Assembly: GCA_934590355.1 (NCBI GenBank)
Contig: CAKTOX010000019.1
Span: forward strand, 1-36,163
DNA length: 36,163 nt
Direction of reading: 5' to 3'
Origin: an uncultured Oscillospiraceae bacterium
GTDB lineage: Bacteria > Bacillota > Clostridia > Oscillospirales > Oscillospiraceae
Part shown: one piece after another, positions 17,978 through 27,252 of the stretch
Numbering within the stretch: position 1 is the first letter of the stretch
Layout: every line of letters begins with the position of its first letter
Notes under the pieces: model-generated
Told to the model about the DNA's origin: nothing
Seen by the model: only the letters and a program-made list of their open reading frames with translations
Databases searched by the model: none
Made by a program: the position numbers and the translations under genes

Positions 17978-18931
17978 ATGTCAGATAAGAAAGACAGCTC
18001 CTCTGTCGCTTTCAAGACCTCCATCGGTGGTCAGGCGCTCATAGAGGGCATCATGATGCTCGGGCCGGAAAAGCGCGCGATAGTGTGCCGAGGCTCGGGC
18101 GAAATAGTTGAAAAGGTCGAGCCCGTAGTGCCGCTCAGGGAAAAATCCGCGGTGCTCGGTCTGCCGCTCATTCGCGGCGTTGCGGCATTCGTGTCGTCGA
18201 TGGTAAACGGCGTCAAGGCGCTCTCCTACTCCGCCTCGCAGCTTCCCGAGGATATGCAGGAGGAGCCGGACAAGATCGATCTGTGGATAGAAAACCACTT
18301 TTCCGATGAGACCGCGCAGAAGGTCATAATCGGCGTCGCGGTCGTGCTCGGTATCGCATTGTCGCTGTTTCTGTTTCTGTTTCTGCCGACCTTCATTGTG
18401 GGGCTTTTCCCCGCCGTGAAGTCTGATTTCTACTGGCGCACGCTGCTTGAGGGCATACTCAAGCTCGTTATCTTTTTCTTCTATCTCATACTATGCTCTA
18501 AAATGAAGGACATGAAGCGTCTTTTCGCATATCACGGCGCCGAGCACAAGACTATTTTCTGCTATGAAAAGGGTCTGCCGCTCACGGTCGAGAACGTGCG
18601 TCCGCAGCCGAGGCTGCACCCGAGATGCGGCACGAGCTTCATCTTCGTCGTTATTATAATCAGTATAATAGCCGGCTCATTCATTCACGTTTCCGACACA
18701 CTGCTGCGAATGGGGCTTAAATTCCTAATACTGCCGCTCATAGTCGGCGTGAGCTATGAGCTCAACCGCTGGGTCGGCCGGCACGACAATCTGTGCTCCA
18801 AAGTTCTCTCTTGGCCCGGCAAGCAGTTCCAGCGCATAACCACAAACGAGCCCGACGACGACATGATAGAATGTGCCATACGCGCACTCGAGCTCGTCAT
18901 TCCCGACAAAAAAGGCAGCGACGCCTGGTAA
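17978..18931 (+). CDS. DUF1385 membrane protein (YqhQ-like)
   Basis: A 317-residue protein of the DUF1385 family, often found beside prmC in Firmicutes, as here. The N-terminal conserved block 'GGQALIEGIMMLGPEKRAI' is followed by membrane helices around 114-138 and 160-178, the conserved segment 'FAYHGAEHKTIFCYEKG', 'RLHPRCGTSFIFVVIIIS', and helices around 220-260. The invariant His, Glu and Cys residues suggest a metal- or ligand-binding site near the membrane. The role is not established. ATG 17978 has GAGG 7 nt upstream, overlapping the kinase stop region, so it is transcribed with the two-component genes. Confidence 0.88.
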   Translation: MSDKKDSSSVAFKTSIGGQALIEGIMMLGPEKRAIVCRGSGEIVEKVEPVVPLREKSAVLGLPLIRGVAAFVSSMVNGVKALSYSASQLPEDMQEEPDKIDLWIENHFSDETAQKVIIGVAVVLGIALSLFLFLFLPTFIVGLFPAVKSDFYWRTLLEGILKLVIFFFYLILCSKMKDMKRLFAYHGAEHKTIFCYEKGLPLTVENVRPQPRLHPRCGTSFIFVVIIISIIAGSFIHVSDTLLRMGLKFLILPLIVGVSYELNRWVGRHDNLCSKVLSWPGKQFQRITTNEPDDDMIECAIRALELVIPDKKGSDAW

Positions 18932-18942
18932 GGACCCTGATA

Positions 18943-19812
18943 ATGCCAAAGACATACAATGATATTTACTTTTCCGTGAGAAACATTCTCAGAGAAAACG
19001 GCGTTGAGGCATACAGTCTCGAGGCACGCATACTTCTCGCCGCAGCAGCCGGAAAGACAACGGAAGCTCTGATGCGTGATATGTATCTGTACACATCGAG
19101 CGATATAGAAAACAAAGCCCTTGCCATGGTGCAGCGGCGCGTCGGGGGCGAACCCATCGCCTACATCGCAGGCTCATGGGAGTTCTACGGGCTGCCGATA
19201 ACGGTCACTCCGGACGTGCTCATTCCGCGCATGGATACGGAGATACTCGTCGGCGCCGCGATAGACGCCGTAAAAACAAGAGGCATGAAAAGCCGCATAC
19301 TCGACCTGTGCTGCGGCAGCGGCTGCATAGCCTGTGCCCTTGCGCACGAGCTGCCTGCCTCAAGAGTGGTCGCGGCGGATATCAGTCCCTCGGCGCTTGA
19401 GGTATGCAGAAGGAACATAAACCAAAACGGTCTCGCGGCGCGGATAATCCCCATGAATTGCGACGCGACGACATGGCCGCCGATGAGCATCGGCAGCTTC
19501 GACATTATCGTTTCAAACCCGCCCTACATCGCCTCGCACGAGATAATCGAGCTTGACTGCTCCGTGCGCGATTACGAGCCGATGACGGCTCTTGACGGCG
19601 GCGAGGACGGCCTTGATTTTTACAGGGCGATAATAAAATACTGGACCATTTCGCTCAGGCCGAACGGACTCATGATGTTTGAGGTCGGCGAGGGTCAAGC
19701 CGACGACGTGAAGAGGATGCTCCTTGCCGCCGGCTTCGTCGCGGTCGAGACGCGCAGGGATACGCTCGGATATGACCGCGTCGTCATCGGAAAGTGGAAA
19801 AACGAATACTGA
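18943..19812 (+). CDS. prmC: Release factor glutamine N5-methyltransferase
   Basis: A 289-residue SAM-dependent methyltransferase that methylates the Gln of the GGQ motif in peptide-chain release factors. The N-terminal helical domain (1-80) contacts the release factor. The catalytic domain shows the SAM loop LDLCCGSGCI (120-129) and the substrate motif SNPPY (Asn192, Pro193, Pro194, Tyr195). The ATG at 18943 is preceded by AAGGA at 8-nt spacing. It begins 11 bases after the DUF1385 gene. prfA, often adjacent, is not here. Confidence 0.93.
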   Translation: MPKTYNDIYFSVRNILRENGVEAYSLEARILLAAAAGKTTEALMRDMYLYTSSDIENKALAMVQRRVGGEPIAYIAGSWEFYGLPITVTPDVLIPRMDTEILVGAAIDAVKTRGMKSRILDLCCGSGCIACALAHELPASRVVAADISPSALEVCRRNINQNGLAARIIPMNCDATTWPPMSIGSFDIIVSNPPYIASHEIIELDCSVRDYEPMTALDGGEDGLDFYRAIIKYWTISLRPNGLMMFEVGEGQADDVKRMLLAAGFVAVETRRDTLGYDRVVIGKWKNEY

Positions 19813-19831
19813 TATATATGAGGTGAACTAA

Positions 19832-20944
19832 ATGGCCGAAAAGAAAAAAGCTCCCATCTCGACCCATTCGCAGGCGGGTGACAAGAAAAAAGCACTAGAG
19901 ACCTGCATCGCACAAATCGAAAAGAACTACGGCAAGGGCGCCATCATGCGCCTTGGCGACGATATCCCCGTGAACGTCGAGGCACTGTCAACGGGCTCGC
20001 TCTCGCTTGACCTCGCGCTCGGTATCGGCGGCGTTCCCAAGGGCAGGATCATTGAGATCTACGGCCCCGAGGCGTCCGGTAAGACCACGCTCGCGCTGCA
20101 CGTCGTTGCGGCGGCGCAGAAGGCGGGCGGCGAGGCGGCATACATTGACGTCGAGCACGCTCTCGAGCCGGCATACGCCCGCGCCTTGGGCGTTGATATA
20201 GACAGCCTTCTCATTTCTCAACCGGACACCGGTGAGCAGGCGCTGGACATAACCGAAAGCCTCGTGCGCTCAAGCGCCGTTGACGTCGTCGTCGTTGACT
20301 CCGTCGCCGCGCTCATACCCCGCATAGAGCTTGAGGGCGAAATGGGTGACTCCGTCGTGGGCGCTCTGGCAAGACTAATGTCGCAGGCAATGCGCCGTCT
20401 TGCCGGCTGCATCTCCAAAAACGGCTGCACCGTTATTTTCATAAACCAGCTGCGTCAGAAGATAGGCGTCATGTACGGCAACCCCGAGACTACCCCCGGC
20501 GGTCTTGCGCTCAAATATTACGCCTCCGTGCGCATTGATGTGCGCCGCATCGAGACTCTCAAGGTCGGCGGCGAGATGATAGGCAACCGCACGAGAGCAA
20601 AGGTCATAAAGAACAAGTGCGCTCCCCCGTTCAAGGAGGCGGAGTTCGACATCATGTACGGCGAGGGCATATCCAAGGTCGGCGAGATAGTCGATCTGGG
20701 CGTAAAGCTCGAGCTCATTGACAAGGCCGGCGCATGGTTCACCGTCGGCGAGCAGCGCATACAGGGCCGCGACGCCGTGAAGGAATACCTGCTGTCCCAC
20801 CCCGAAATCTGCGACGATCTCGAGCAGCAGATACGCGACAACGCATACAAGCTCATGTCCCCGCAAGCGAAGAAGGCAGCCGACAAGGCAGGCCGTGCGG
20901 CAGGCCGCGCAGTGGATATAGACGCGGAAGATTTTGAAGGCTGA
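19832..20944 (+). CDS. recA: Recombinase RecA
   Basis: A 370-residue RecA ATPase that forms filaments on single-stranded DNA for homologous recombination and triggers LexA cleavage. Walker A is GPEASGKTT (78-86), Walker B VVVVDSVAAL (152-161), and the L2 DNA-binding loop is 'NQLRQKIGVMYGNPETTPGG' (205-224). In the L1 region the usual GDSH reads GDSV (Val175) and the following residues are GALARLM instead of the usual Gly-Leu order. The C-terminal tail is Ala/Lys-rich and acidic at the end. The ATG has GAGGTGA at good spacing. recX follows 5 bases after the stop. Confidence 0.97.
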   Translation: MAEKKKAPISTHSQAGDKKKALETCIAQIEKNYGKGAIMRLGDDIPVNVEALSTGSLSLDLALGIGGVPKGRIIEIYGPEASGKTTLALHVVAAAQKAGGEAAYIDVEHALEPAYARALGVDIDSLLISQPDTGEQALDITESLVRSSAVDVVVVDSVAALIPRIELEGEMGDSVVGALARLMSQAMRRLAGCISKNGCTVIFINQLRQKIGVMYGNPETTPGGLALKYYASVRIDVRRIETLKVGGEMIGNRTRAKVIKNKCAPPFKEAEFDIMYGEGISKVGEIVDLGVKLELIDKAGAWFTVGEQRIQGRDAVKEYLLSHPEICDDLEQQIRDNAYKLMSPQAKKAADKAGRAAGRAVDIDAEDFEG

Positions 20945-20949
20945 GCAAG

Positions 20950-21558
20950 GTGCGGCTTTGTGAGATAAAGCAGACCTCGCCCGAGCGCTTCACGCTCGTT
21001 TTCGAGGGCGCGCAGGAGCTCAAGACCACGCTCGGCATCATAACCGACCGCTTTCTGCACTCGGGCATGGAGCTGAGTGAGGAGGAATACAGGGAGCTTG
21101 CCTCGGCGAGCACTCTCTCCCTTTGCAGGGCGCGGGCGCTGCGGATAATAAACGCAAGACCCATGTCCCGCGAGGAGATGCGCAAAAGGCTCACGGAAAA
21201 GGGCGAAACGCCCGAAAATGCCGAGCTGTGCGCCGACTGGCTTTGCGAAATGGGGCTCATAAACGACGAGATATACGCAGGCAGCGTGGTGCGTCACTAC
21301 GCCGCCAAGGGCTACGGTCAGGCGAGGATAAAGCAGGAGCTGCGGCGCCACGGAGTGCCGCGCGAAATGTGGGACGAGGCACTTGAGCAGATGCCCGAGC
21401 AGGACGAATATCTTGAAAGATTTCTGCGCACGAGGCTGAATGACTCCAATGACCGCGCGCAGATAAAGAAGGTCTCCGACGCACTTTTCCGGCGCGGTTA
21501 CTCATGGGAGCAGATCAAACACGCGCTTAACGAATACGATACTCAAGGTGATTTCTGA
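20950..21558 (+). CDS. recX: Regulatory protein RecX
   Basis: A 202-residue, helix-rich, charged protein. RecX binds the groove of the RecA filament and limits its growth. Tandem three-helix repeats are visible: 'RALRIINARPMSREEMRKRL', 'WLCEMGLINDEIYAGSVVRH', 'GQARIKQELRRHGVPREMWD', and 'KVSDALFRRGYSWEQIKHAL' near the C-terminus. It starts with GTG; the GAAGG in the end of recA serves as its ribosome binding site. Its stop overlaps the rimO start (TGATG), so the three genes are coupled. Confidence 0.9.
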   Translation: MRLCEIKQTSPERFTLVFEGAQELKTTLGIITDRFLHSGMELSEEEYRELASASTLSLCRARALRIINARPMSREEMRKRLTEKGETPENAELCADWLCEMGLINDEIYAGSVVRHYAAKGYGQARIKQELRRHGVPREMWDEALEQMPEQDEYLERFLRTRLNDSNDRAQIKKVSDALFRRGYSWEQIKHALNEYDTQGDF

Positions 21559-22874
21559 TGGACAGAACAATTGCCCTTATTTCTTTGGGCTGTGCAAAAA
21601 ATCTCGTTAACAGCGAGCAGATGCTGTATCTGCTCAACGAGGCGGGCTATGCGCTCGCTCCCTCCCCCGACGGCGCAGACGCCGTTATCATTAACACCTG
21701 CGGATTTATAGACGCAGCAAAAAGCGAGGCTATCGACACCATTCTCGAAATGGCGCAGCTCAAAGCCGAGGGCAAGCTCGGTAAGATAATCGTAACAGGC
21801 TGCCTCACCGAGCGCTACCGCGAGAGCGTCACCGAGGAGCTGCCCGAGGTCGATGCCATTCTCGGAGTCGGCAGCTTCGGCGAAATAGTCGAGGCGGTAA
21901 ATGCCGTTTTCGAGGATAATCCGGTGAGCCTTTTTGCCGACAACAGCGCACCCGTGGATGAAATTCCCCGCGTCGTGAGCACCGGCCCCGCGTGGGCGTA
22001 TCTGCGCATCGCCGAGGGCTGCAACAACTTCTGCGCCTTCTGCGCGATACCGTATATCCGCGGCAGATACCGCTCAAGAAAGATGGAAAACGTTCTCGAG
22101 GAGGCGCGAGACCTTGCCGCACACGGTGTTAAGGAGATAATCGTCATCGCGCAGGATATAACGCGCTACGGCACGGATATTTACGGAAAGCGCTCTCTTG
22201 CGGAGCTTTGCAGAAAAATATCCGAGATAGACGGCGTGGAGTGGATAAGGCTGCACTACACTTATCCCGACCAATTTGACGACGAGCTCATCGACGAGAT
22301 AGCCTCCAACCCGAAGATAGTAAAATATCTGGACATTCCCATCCAGCACATAAATAACGACATCCTCAAGAGAATGAACCGCCACGGCACGGGAGACGAC
22401 ATACGCGAGCTGTTTAAAACGCTCAGGCGGCGCATACCCGACCTTGTTTTGCGCACGAGCCTTATCGCGGGTCTGCCCGGCGAGGGCGAGGCTGAGTTCG
22501 AGCAGCTGTGCGCGTTCCTGCGCGAGGTAAAGATCGAGCGCGCCGGAGTTTTCCCCTTCTCCCCAGAGGAGGGCACACCGGCAGCCGAGATGGAGCACTG
22601 TGATTTTGAGCAGGCACAGCACCGCGCGGATCTTATAATGGATATCCAAGAGCGAATCATGGACGATTTTGCCGCCTCGCTTGTCGGCAGGACGCTCCCG
22701 GTGCTCTGCATAGATCACGACGAGGACGGGCAGTGGATAGGCAGAAGCTGCTATGATTCGCCGGATATAGACGGACTTGTTTACTTCAGCGGAAAAGGCG
22801 GACAGGGCAATATCGTGCCCGTAAACATAATTGCGGTTTCCGACGACGGAAACCTGATCGGTGAGGAGGAGTGA
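21558..22874 (+). CDS. rimO: Ribosomal protein S12 methylthiotransferase
   Basis: A 438-residue radical-SAM enzyme that adds a methylthio group to an aspartate of ribosomal protein S12. The N-terminal UPF0004 domain has the three cluster cysteines Cys12 (SLGCAKN), Cys48 (NTCGF) and Cys82 (TGCLTER). The radical-SAM motif GCNNFCAFC gives Cys155, Cys159 and Cys162. A C-terminal TRAM domain (about 370-438) follows. MiaB is the paralogue to exclude; the SLGCAKN and VDAILGVG segments favour RimO. ATG overlaps the recX stop. Confidence 0.94.
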   Translation: MDRTIALISLGCAKNLVNSEQMLYLLNEAGYALAPSPDGADAVIINTCGFIDAAKSEAIDTILEMAQLKAEGKLGKIIVTGCLTERYRESVTEELPEVDAILGVGSFGEIVEAVNAVFEDNPVSLFADNSAPVDEIPRVVSTGPAWAYLRIAEGCNNFCAFCAIPYIRGRYRSRKMENVLEEARDLAAHGVKEIIVIAQDITRYGTDIYGKRSLAELCRKISEIDGVEWIRLHYTYPDQFDDELIDEIASNPKIVKYLDIPIQHINNDILKRMNRHGTGDDIRELFKTLRRRIPDLVLRTSLIAGLPGEGEAEFEQLCAFLREVKIERAGVFPFSPEEGTPAAEMEHCDFEQAQHRADLIMDIQERIMDDFAASLVGRTLPVLCIDHDEDGQWIGRSCYDSPDIDGLVYFSGKGGQGNIVPVNIIAVSDDGNLIGEEE

Positions 22875-22876
22875 CT

Positions 22877-23410
22877 ATGAATTTACCCAACAAGATAACG
22901 ATCGGAAGAATAATCCTTGTTCCGGTGTTCATGCTGCTTTTGTATCTTGAGCTGCCGTATATCGCGCTCGCGGTTTACATAATTGCGTGCCTGAGCGATC
23001 TCGTTGACGGAAGGCTCGCAAGAAGGTACAATCTTGTGACCGATTTCGGCAAGTTCATGGACCCTCTTGCGGACAAGATGCTCGTGCTGGCGGCAATGTG
23101 CTATTTCGTCGAGGTCGGGCTCATCCCCGGCTGGGTCGTGGCGATCGTGCTGCTGCGTGAGTTCGGCGTTTCGGGACTCAGACTTCTCGCCGTCGAGCAG
23201 GGAATAGTCATTGCCGCCGCGTGGTCGGGCAAGATCAAGACCGGCGTCACGATGGTCGCTCTTGGTGTGCTCATCGTCGCTACACGTCCATGGTTCCCCG
23301 CTCCGGAGATCATCGCCGTCATATGCTGGGTGCTCATCCTCGTGACGACGCTCTACTCCGGCATCGAATACTTCGTTAAAAACATCGGTGTGTTCAAGCA
23401 CAGCGCTTGA
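22877..23410 (+). CDS. pgsA: CDP-diacylglycerol-glycerol-3-phosphate phosphatidyltransferase
   Basis: A 177-residue membrane enzyme that makes phosphatidylglycerol phosphate, the committed step to phosphatidylglycerol and cardiolipin. The CDP-alcohol phosphotransferase motif is complete: Asp44-Gly45, Ala48-Arg49, Gly58, Asp62 and Asp66. About five or six membrane segments are visible. I chose ATG 22877 because AGGAGG lies 7 nt upstream; the GTG at 22871 would be too close to it. The rimO stop overlaps the spacer, so this is the end of the prmC-recA-recX-rimO-pgsA run. Confidence 0.93.
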   Translation: MNLPNKITIGRIILVPVFMLLLYLELPYIALAVYIIACLSDLVDGRLARRYNLVTDFGKFMDPLADKMLVLAAMCYFVEVGLIPGWVVAIVLLREFGVSGLRLLAVEQGIVIAAAWSGKIKTGVTMVALGVLIVATRPWFPAPEIIAVICWVLILVTTLYSGIEYFVKNIGVFKHSA

Positions 23411-23424
23411 CACGGACACGCCGC

Positions 23425-23666
23425 AATGGTAATATTTCATTGGCGCTGAACGGAAGAAGTACTTCTCCCCTGCCCGACCAGAGAGGCATTGACATTGGCT
23501 GAGAGCTTTGCCGCGGGACAGCGAAGGAAATGCATCCGCGAGCCTCGGAGGAGGAAATGCCTCCGCGTCTGACCTCGTTACCGGTCACGGAAAGCTACAA
23601 AAGAGAGTGGAACCGCGTAAGCTACGCCTCTCATGGGTATATACTCATGAGAGGCTTTATTTTTTC
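23425..23666 (+). promoter_or_regulatory. T-box riboswitch controlling cysS
   Basis: The leader contains the hallmark T-box sequence AGAGTGGAACCGCG (23604-23617), whose TGGAACC binds the tRNA acceptor end. Stem I landmarks (AGTA near 23460, and GGCTGAGAG about 23497-23505) are followed by candidate specifier codons TGC at 23531-23533 and 23558-23560, both Cys. The first is followed by A, as is usual. Uncharged tRNA-Cys should favour the antiterminator over the terminator (23626-23666) and switch on cysS. Confidence 0.88.
23626..23666 (+). terminator. T-box terminator of cysS leader
   Basis: Arms GCCTCTCATG (23626-23635) and CATGAGAGGC (23646-23655), followed by TTTATTTTTT. The 5' arm lies just after the T-box motif, so antiterminator and terminator are mutually exclusive. 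Confidence 0.88.
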
Positions 23667-23680
23667 AGAAGGAGTTTAGT

Positions 23681-25135
23681 ATGAAGCTTTATAATTCTGC
23701 AACAAGAAAAAAAGAGGACTTCGTTCCCAATCACCCCGATATAGTCAAGATGTACACCTGCGGCCCGACGGTATATCACTATGCCCACATCGGCAACCTC
23801 AGATCCTACATCATGGAGGACGTTCTCGAAAAGCACCTGCGCTATATCGGCTACAACGTCAAGCGCGTCATGAACATCACCGATGTCGGTCACCTCACAA
23901 GTGACGCCGATGAGGGTGAGGACAAGATGCTCAAGGGTGCAAAGCGCGAGCACAAATCCGTCATGGACATCGCAAAATTCTACACCGATGCATTCTTTGA
24001 CGACTGTGCAAGACTCAACATCAAGACCCCCGACGTCGTTGAGCCTGCCACAAACTGCATCGATGAGTACATCAAAATAATCACCAAGCTCATGGACACG
24101 GGCTATGCCTATTTTGCCGGCGGCAATGTGTATTTTGACACCTCAAAGCTCGAGCACTACTACATCTTCAACGATTTTAACGCGGACGATCTTGACGTCG
24201 GCGTGCGCGAGGGTGTCGAGGAGGACACCAATAAGCGCAACAAGAACGACTTCGTCCTCTGGTTCACCAAATCCAAATTCGAGGATCAGGCACTCAAATG
24301 GGACTCCCCGTGGGGCGTAGGCTACCCCGGCTGGCACATCGAGTGCTCCGGCATATCCATGAAGCACCTCGGCGAGGATCTTGACATCCACTGCGGCGGC
24401 ATCGACAACGCCTTCCCCCACCACACGAACGAGATCGCGCAGTCCGAATCCTACCTCGGTCACAAGTGGTGCAACTATTGGATGCACGTTCTGCATCTGA
24501 ACACAAATTCCGGCAAGATGAGCAAGTCAAAGGGCGAATTTCTCACGATTTCTCTGCTTGAGGAAAAGGGCTACGACCCTCTCGCCTACCGTCTGTTCTG
24601 CCTTCAGAGCCACTACCGCAAGTCGCTCGTTTTCTCTTGGGAAAACCTCGACAACGCGCAGGGCACCTATAACAAGCTCATTAACCGCATCGCCGCCCTC
24701 GTCCCTGCCGGCGAGCCGGTTGACGAGGCTGCTTTTAACGCGCTCAAGGAGAAATTCATCGCGGCGCTGGACAATGACCTCAACACATCCCTCGCCGTCA
24801 CCGCGCTCTACGACGTTCTCAAGTGCAAGACCAATGACGACACCAAGCTCGCAGCCATTGCCGACTTTGACCGTGTGCTGAGCCTCAGTCTTATTGAAAA
24901 GGCAAACGCCCGCCGCGAGGAGCTCAAAAAGCAGGCGGTTTCCGGCGGTGCCGAGTTCACCGTCATATCCGAAAGCGGCGAAGCCGACCCCGCAGTCGAG
25001 GAGCTTCTCAAGGCCCGCGCCGCCGCAAAGAAGGCAAAGAATTTTTCCGAGGCAGACCGCATCCGCGATGAGCTCAAGGCTCAGAGCATTGAGGTCACCG
25101 ACATTCCCAACGGCGCAAAGTGGAAGAGAATTTAA
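23681..25135 (+). CDS. cysS: Cysteinyl-tRNA synthetase
   Basis: A 484-residue class I aminoacyl-tRNA synthetase. The ATP motif HIGN is at 36-39 and KMSKS at 279-283. The zinc site that selects cysteine is complete: Cys27, Cys222, His247 and Glu251. The C-terminal helical tRNA-binding part contains AKKAKNFSEADRIRDEL and ends with NGAKWKRI. The ATG has AAGGAG at normal spacing, 15 nt after the T-box terminator U-run. A bidirectional terminator follows the stop. Confidence 0.97.
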   Translation: MKLYNSATRKKEDFVPNHPDIVKMYTCGPTVYHYAHIGNLRSYIMEDVLEKHLRYIGYNVKRVMNITDVGHLTSDADEGEDKMLKGAKREHKSVMDIAKFYTDAFFDDCARLNIKTPDVVEPATNCIDEYIKIITKLMDTGYAYFAGGNVYFDTSKLEHYYIFNDFNADDLDVGVREGVEEDTNKRNKNDFVLWFTKSKFEDQALKWDSPWGVGYPGWHIECSGISMKHLGEDLDIHCGGIDNAFPHHTNEIAQSESYLGHKWCNYWMHVLHLNTNSGKMSKSKGEFLTISLLEEKGYDPLAYRLFCLQSHYRKSLVFSWENLDNAQGTYNKLINRIAALVPAGEPVDEAAFNALKEKFIAALDNDLNTSLAVTALYDVLKCKTNDDTKLAAIADFDRVLSLSLIEKANARREELKKQAVSGGAEFTVISESGEADPAVEELLKARAAAKKAKNFSEADRIRDELKAQSIEVTDIPNGAKWKRI

Positions 25136-25155
25136 TATCCGAATAAATAAAATTC

Positions 25156-25195
25156 GAGCCGCATACTCCGAAACGAAGTATGCGGCTCTTTGTAT
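25156..25195. terminator. Bidirectional terminator between cysS and flavoenzyme 2
   Basis: Perfect 12-bp arms GAGCCGCATACT (25156-25167) and AGTATGCGGCTC (25177-25188). The plus strand runs into TTTGTAT, the minus strand into GAATTTTATTT, so it serves the convergent genes on both sides. Confidence 0.85.
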
Positions 25196-25230
25196 ATCAT
25201 GAAAGGGAAGTATCGAATTTCAGGGAGGAA

Positions 25231-27231
25231 TCACAGCGAGCGAGCAGCCTCGTATCCATCCCAGACAGCGCCCATAATATTGCGCACACGACAACCGTCA
25301 CCGAGTGCAATGACGTCCTCATAATCGTTGCGTATGGAATCAAATACGGTGTGATTTGCACTCATACCGACCGCCGCGACAACGGTATCGCCCTCGGCAA
25401 TCGCAGCTGCACCGTCATGCTCGTAGTGAACGCCGCCTGCATCGATACTCTTAAGATCGGCGCCTTCTACGATATTTGCACCGTGGAACACGAGCAGGTC
25501 GCGTAGCATGAACTCGTTCATTGCCGGCAGCTTGCTTGAACGCAGGAGCTTGCGGCGTGCAAGTATAGTCACCTTGTGACCGCTGTGCAGCAGATGGAGA
25601 GCCAATTCGCAGGCGACAAGGCCCGCGCCGATGACCACGACACAATTGCCTACCTCGGTCTTTCCTTCAAGCACATCAAGTGCACTCACGACATTGCTTC
25701 CGTCGGCTCCGGGTAAATTCAGCTTTTTAGGGGTGCTGCCCTCTGCTACGAACACCGTCTGCGGGTTGAATGCATCTATTGTTGCCTTATCCGCGCGTGT
25801 ATTGAGCCGAACATCAACGCCGAGCTTTTTCAGCGTCGCACCGTACCACGCAACAAGATCTCTGTCCGCCTGCTTGAAGTGCGGGACTCCGGCCGGCTTG
25901 AGAGCGCCGCCGAGGGCGCTGCTTGCTTCGAGCAAGGTAACGCTGTGTCCCCGCATTGCGCTCACGCGTGCAGCCTCGAGACCGGCAGGGCCTCCGCCGA
26001 CAACGACAACACGCTTTTTCTCGGCAGCGGGTCTTATGCCGACGAGTCTCTCTCTCGAGCACTCCGGATTGACCGCACACGAACCGACGGCGCCGTCAAA
26101 CGCGCGTCCGAAGCAGCCTTCATGGCAGCACAGGCACGGGCGGATAAGCTCAAGCTCCCCATTACGCACCTTTTTCACATAATCCGGCTCGGTCAGGAGC
26201 GGACGGGCAAGTCCGATCATGTCACAGCGTCCGTCAAGCAGAGCCTGAGCCGCAAGATCGGGGTCATCCATACGTCCCGCGGCAAGCACGGGAACGTCCA
26301 CGACCTTCTTGACCTGCTCGGCAAACTGAAGATAGACTCCCTTGTCAAAATACATAGGCGGATGAGCCCAGTACCAGCTGTCATAAGTTCCGGCATCAAC
26401 GTCGAGCGCGTCATAACCCGCCTCAACAAGTATTTTCGCTGCCTCAAGTCCTTCTTCGGTATCACGTCCGAGCTCCTTGAATTCCTCACCGGGGACGGCG
26501 CCCTGACGTATGTCTTTAATATAGCTTTTGAGGGAAAAGCGAAGGATAACAGGAAAATCCTCGCCACAGTATTTCTTTATTTTCTGGACTATCTCAGTTG
26601 CAAAGCGCAGTCTGCCGCGCAGGTCCCCGCCGTATTTATCTGTACGGTGGTTAAACAGCGACATGCTGAAGCAGTCAAGCAGATAACCCTCGTGAACGGC
26701 ATGGACCTCAACCCCGTCATAGCCGCACTTTTTTGCAATGACCGCAGATACACCGAACTGCTCCACAATGCGCTCGACCTCCTCGGTCGTGAGCTCTCTG
26801 CACTCAATGCGAGGGTTCCAGCGGTTGCTGACTGTGCTCGGAGCCACGAATTTGCGATCATGGATCATCGCAGGCATGGCGCTGCGGCCGAGACCGGCTG
26901 TGAGCTGAACGAAAATTTTACTGTCAAAGGCGTGAACGCGGTCGGTGATCTCGCGAGCCGTCTTTATATATTTGCCCGGACATATCGTCGGACACGGGAA
27001 AGAGCCCGCACTGTGAACTTCGATGTTGTTATCGACCCAGTTTGCGCCGGTGATTATCAGACCGACGCCGCCGGCGGCACGGCGAACAAAGTAATCGACT
27101 GCATCGGGCTCGTAGGCACCGTCCTCGTCGTTATGTGTTACCGTTCCCATGGCCGCCATAAAATAGCGGTTTTTGATCTGCGTATTGCGGATTGAGAACG
27201 GAGTAAACAGCGGTTCATGCTTAGGATTCAT
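25231..27231 (-). CDS. OYE/FAD Fe-S flavoenzyme 2 (BaiCD/BaiH/2-enoate reductase family)
   Basis: A 666-residue paralogue of the flavoenzyme at 12994-14985. The N-terminal FMN barrel (1-355) has 'GYDGVEVHAVHEGYLLDCFS' (170-189) and NHRTDKYGG. The [4Fe-4S] cysteines Cys366, 369, 373 and 385 have the family-standard 2-3-11 spacing. FAD motif VVGGGPAGLEA is at 410-420, and a second dinucleotide motif VVVIGAGLVACELA is near 540. Length matches BaiH and BaiCD (about 640-665). Such enzymes reduce or oxidise a C=C bond next to a carbonyl using NAD(P)H. The ATG has AGGAGGT at 7-nt spacing. It is 21 bases downstream of the carbonic-anhydrase-like gene and shares its promoter. The substrate is unknown. 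Confidence 0.93.
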   Translation of the reverse strand: MNPKHEPLFTPFSIRNTQIKNRYFMAAMGTVTHNDEDGAYEPDAVDYFVRRAAGGVGLIITGANWVDNNIEVHSAGSFPCPTICPGKYIKTAREITDRVHAFDSKIFVQLTAGLGRSAMPAMIHDRKFVAPSTVSNRWNPRIECRELTTEEVERIVEQFGVSAVIAKKCGYDGVEVHAVHEGYLLDCFSMSLFNHRTDKYGGDLRGRLRFATEIVQKIKKYCGEDFPVILRFSLKSYIKDIRQGAVPGEEFKELGRDTEEGLEAAKILVEAGYDALDVDAGTYDSWYWAHPPMYFDKGVYLQFAEQVKKVVDVPVLAAGRMDDPDLAAQALLDGRCDMIGLARPLLTEPDYVKKVRNGELELIRPCLCCHEGCFGRAFDGAVGSCAVNPECSRERLVGIRPAAEKKRVVVVGGGPAGLEAARVSAMRGHSVTLLEASSALGGALKPAGVPHFKQADRDLVAWYGATLKKLGVDVRLNTRADKATIDAFNPQTVFVAEGSTPKKLNLPGADGSNVVSALDVLEGKTEVGNCVVVIGAGLVACELALHLLHSGHKVTILARRKLLRSSKLPAMNEFMLRDLLVFHGANIVEGADLKSIDAGGVHYEHDGAAAIAEGDTVVAAVGMSANHTVFDSIRNDYEDVIALGDGCRVRNIMGAVWDGYEAARSL

Positions 27232-27252
27232 TTTTCATACCTCCTGATTTTT

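Noticed and set aside
25879..27195. 438-codon plus-strand frame opposite flavoenzyme 2
   Set aside because: Antisense shadow of a gene with full FMN, Fe-S and FAD motifs; no ribosome binding site or domain.
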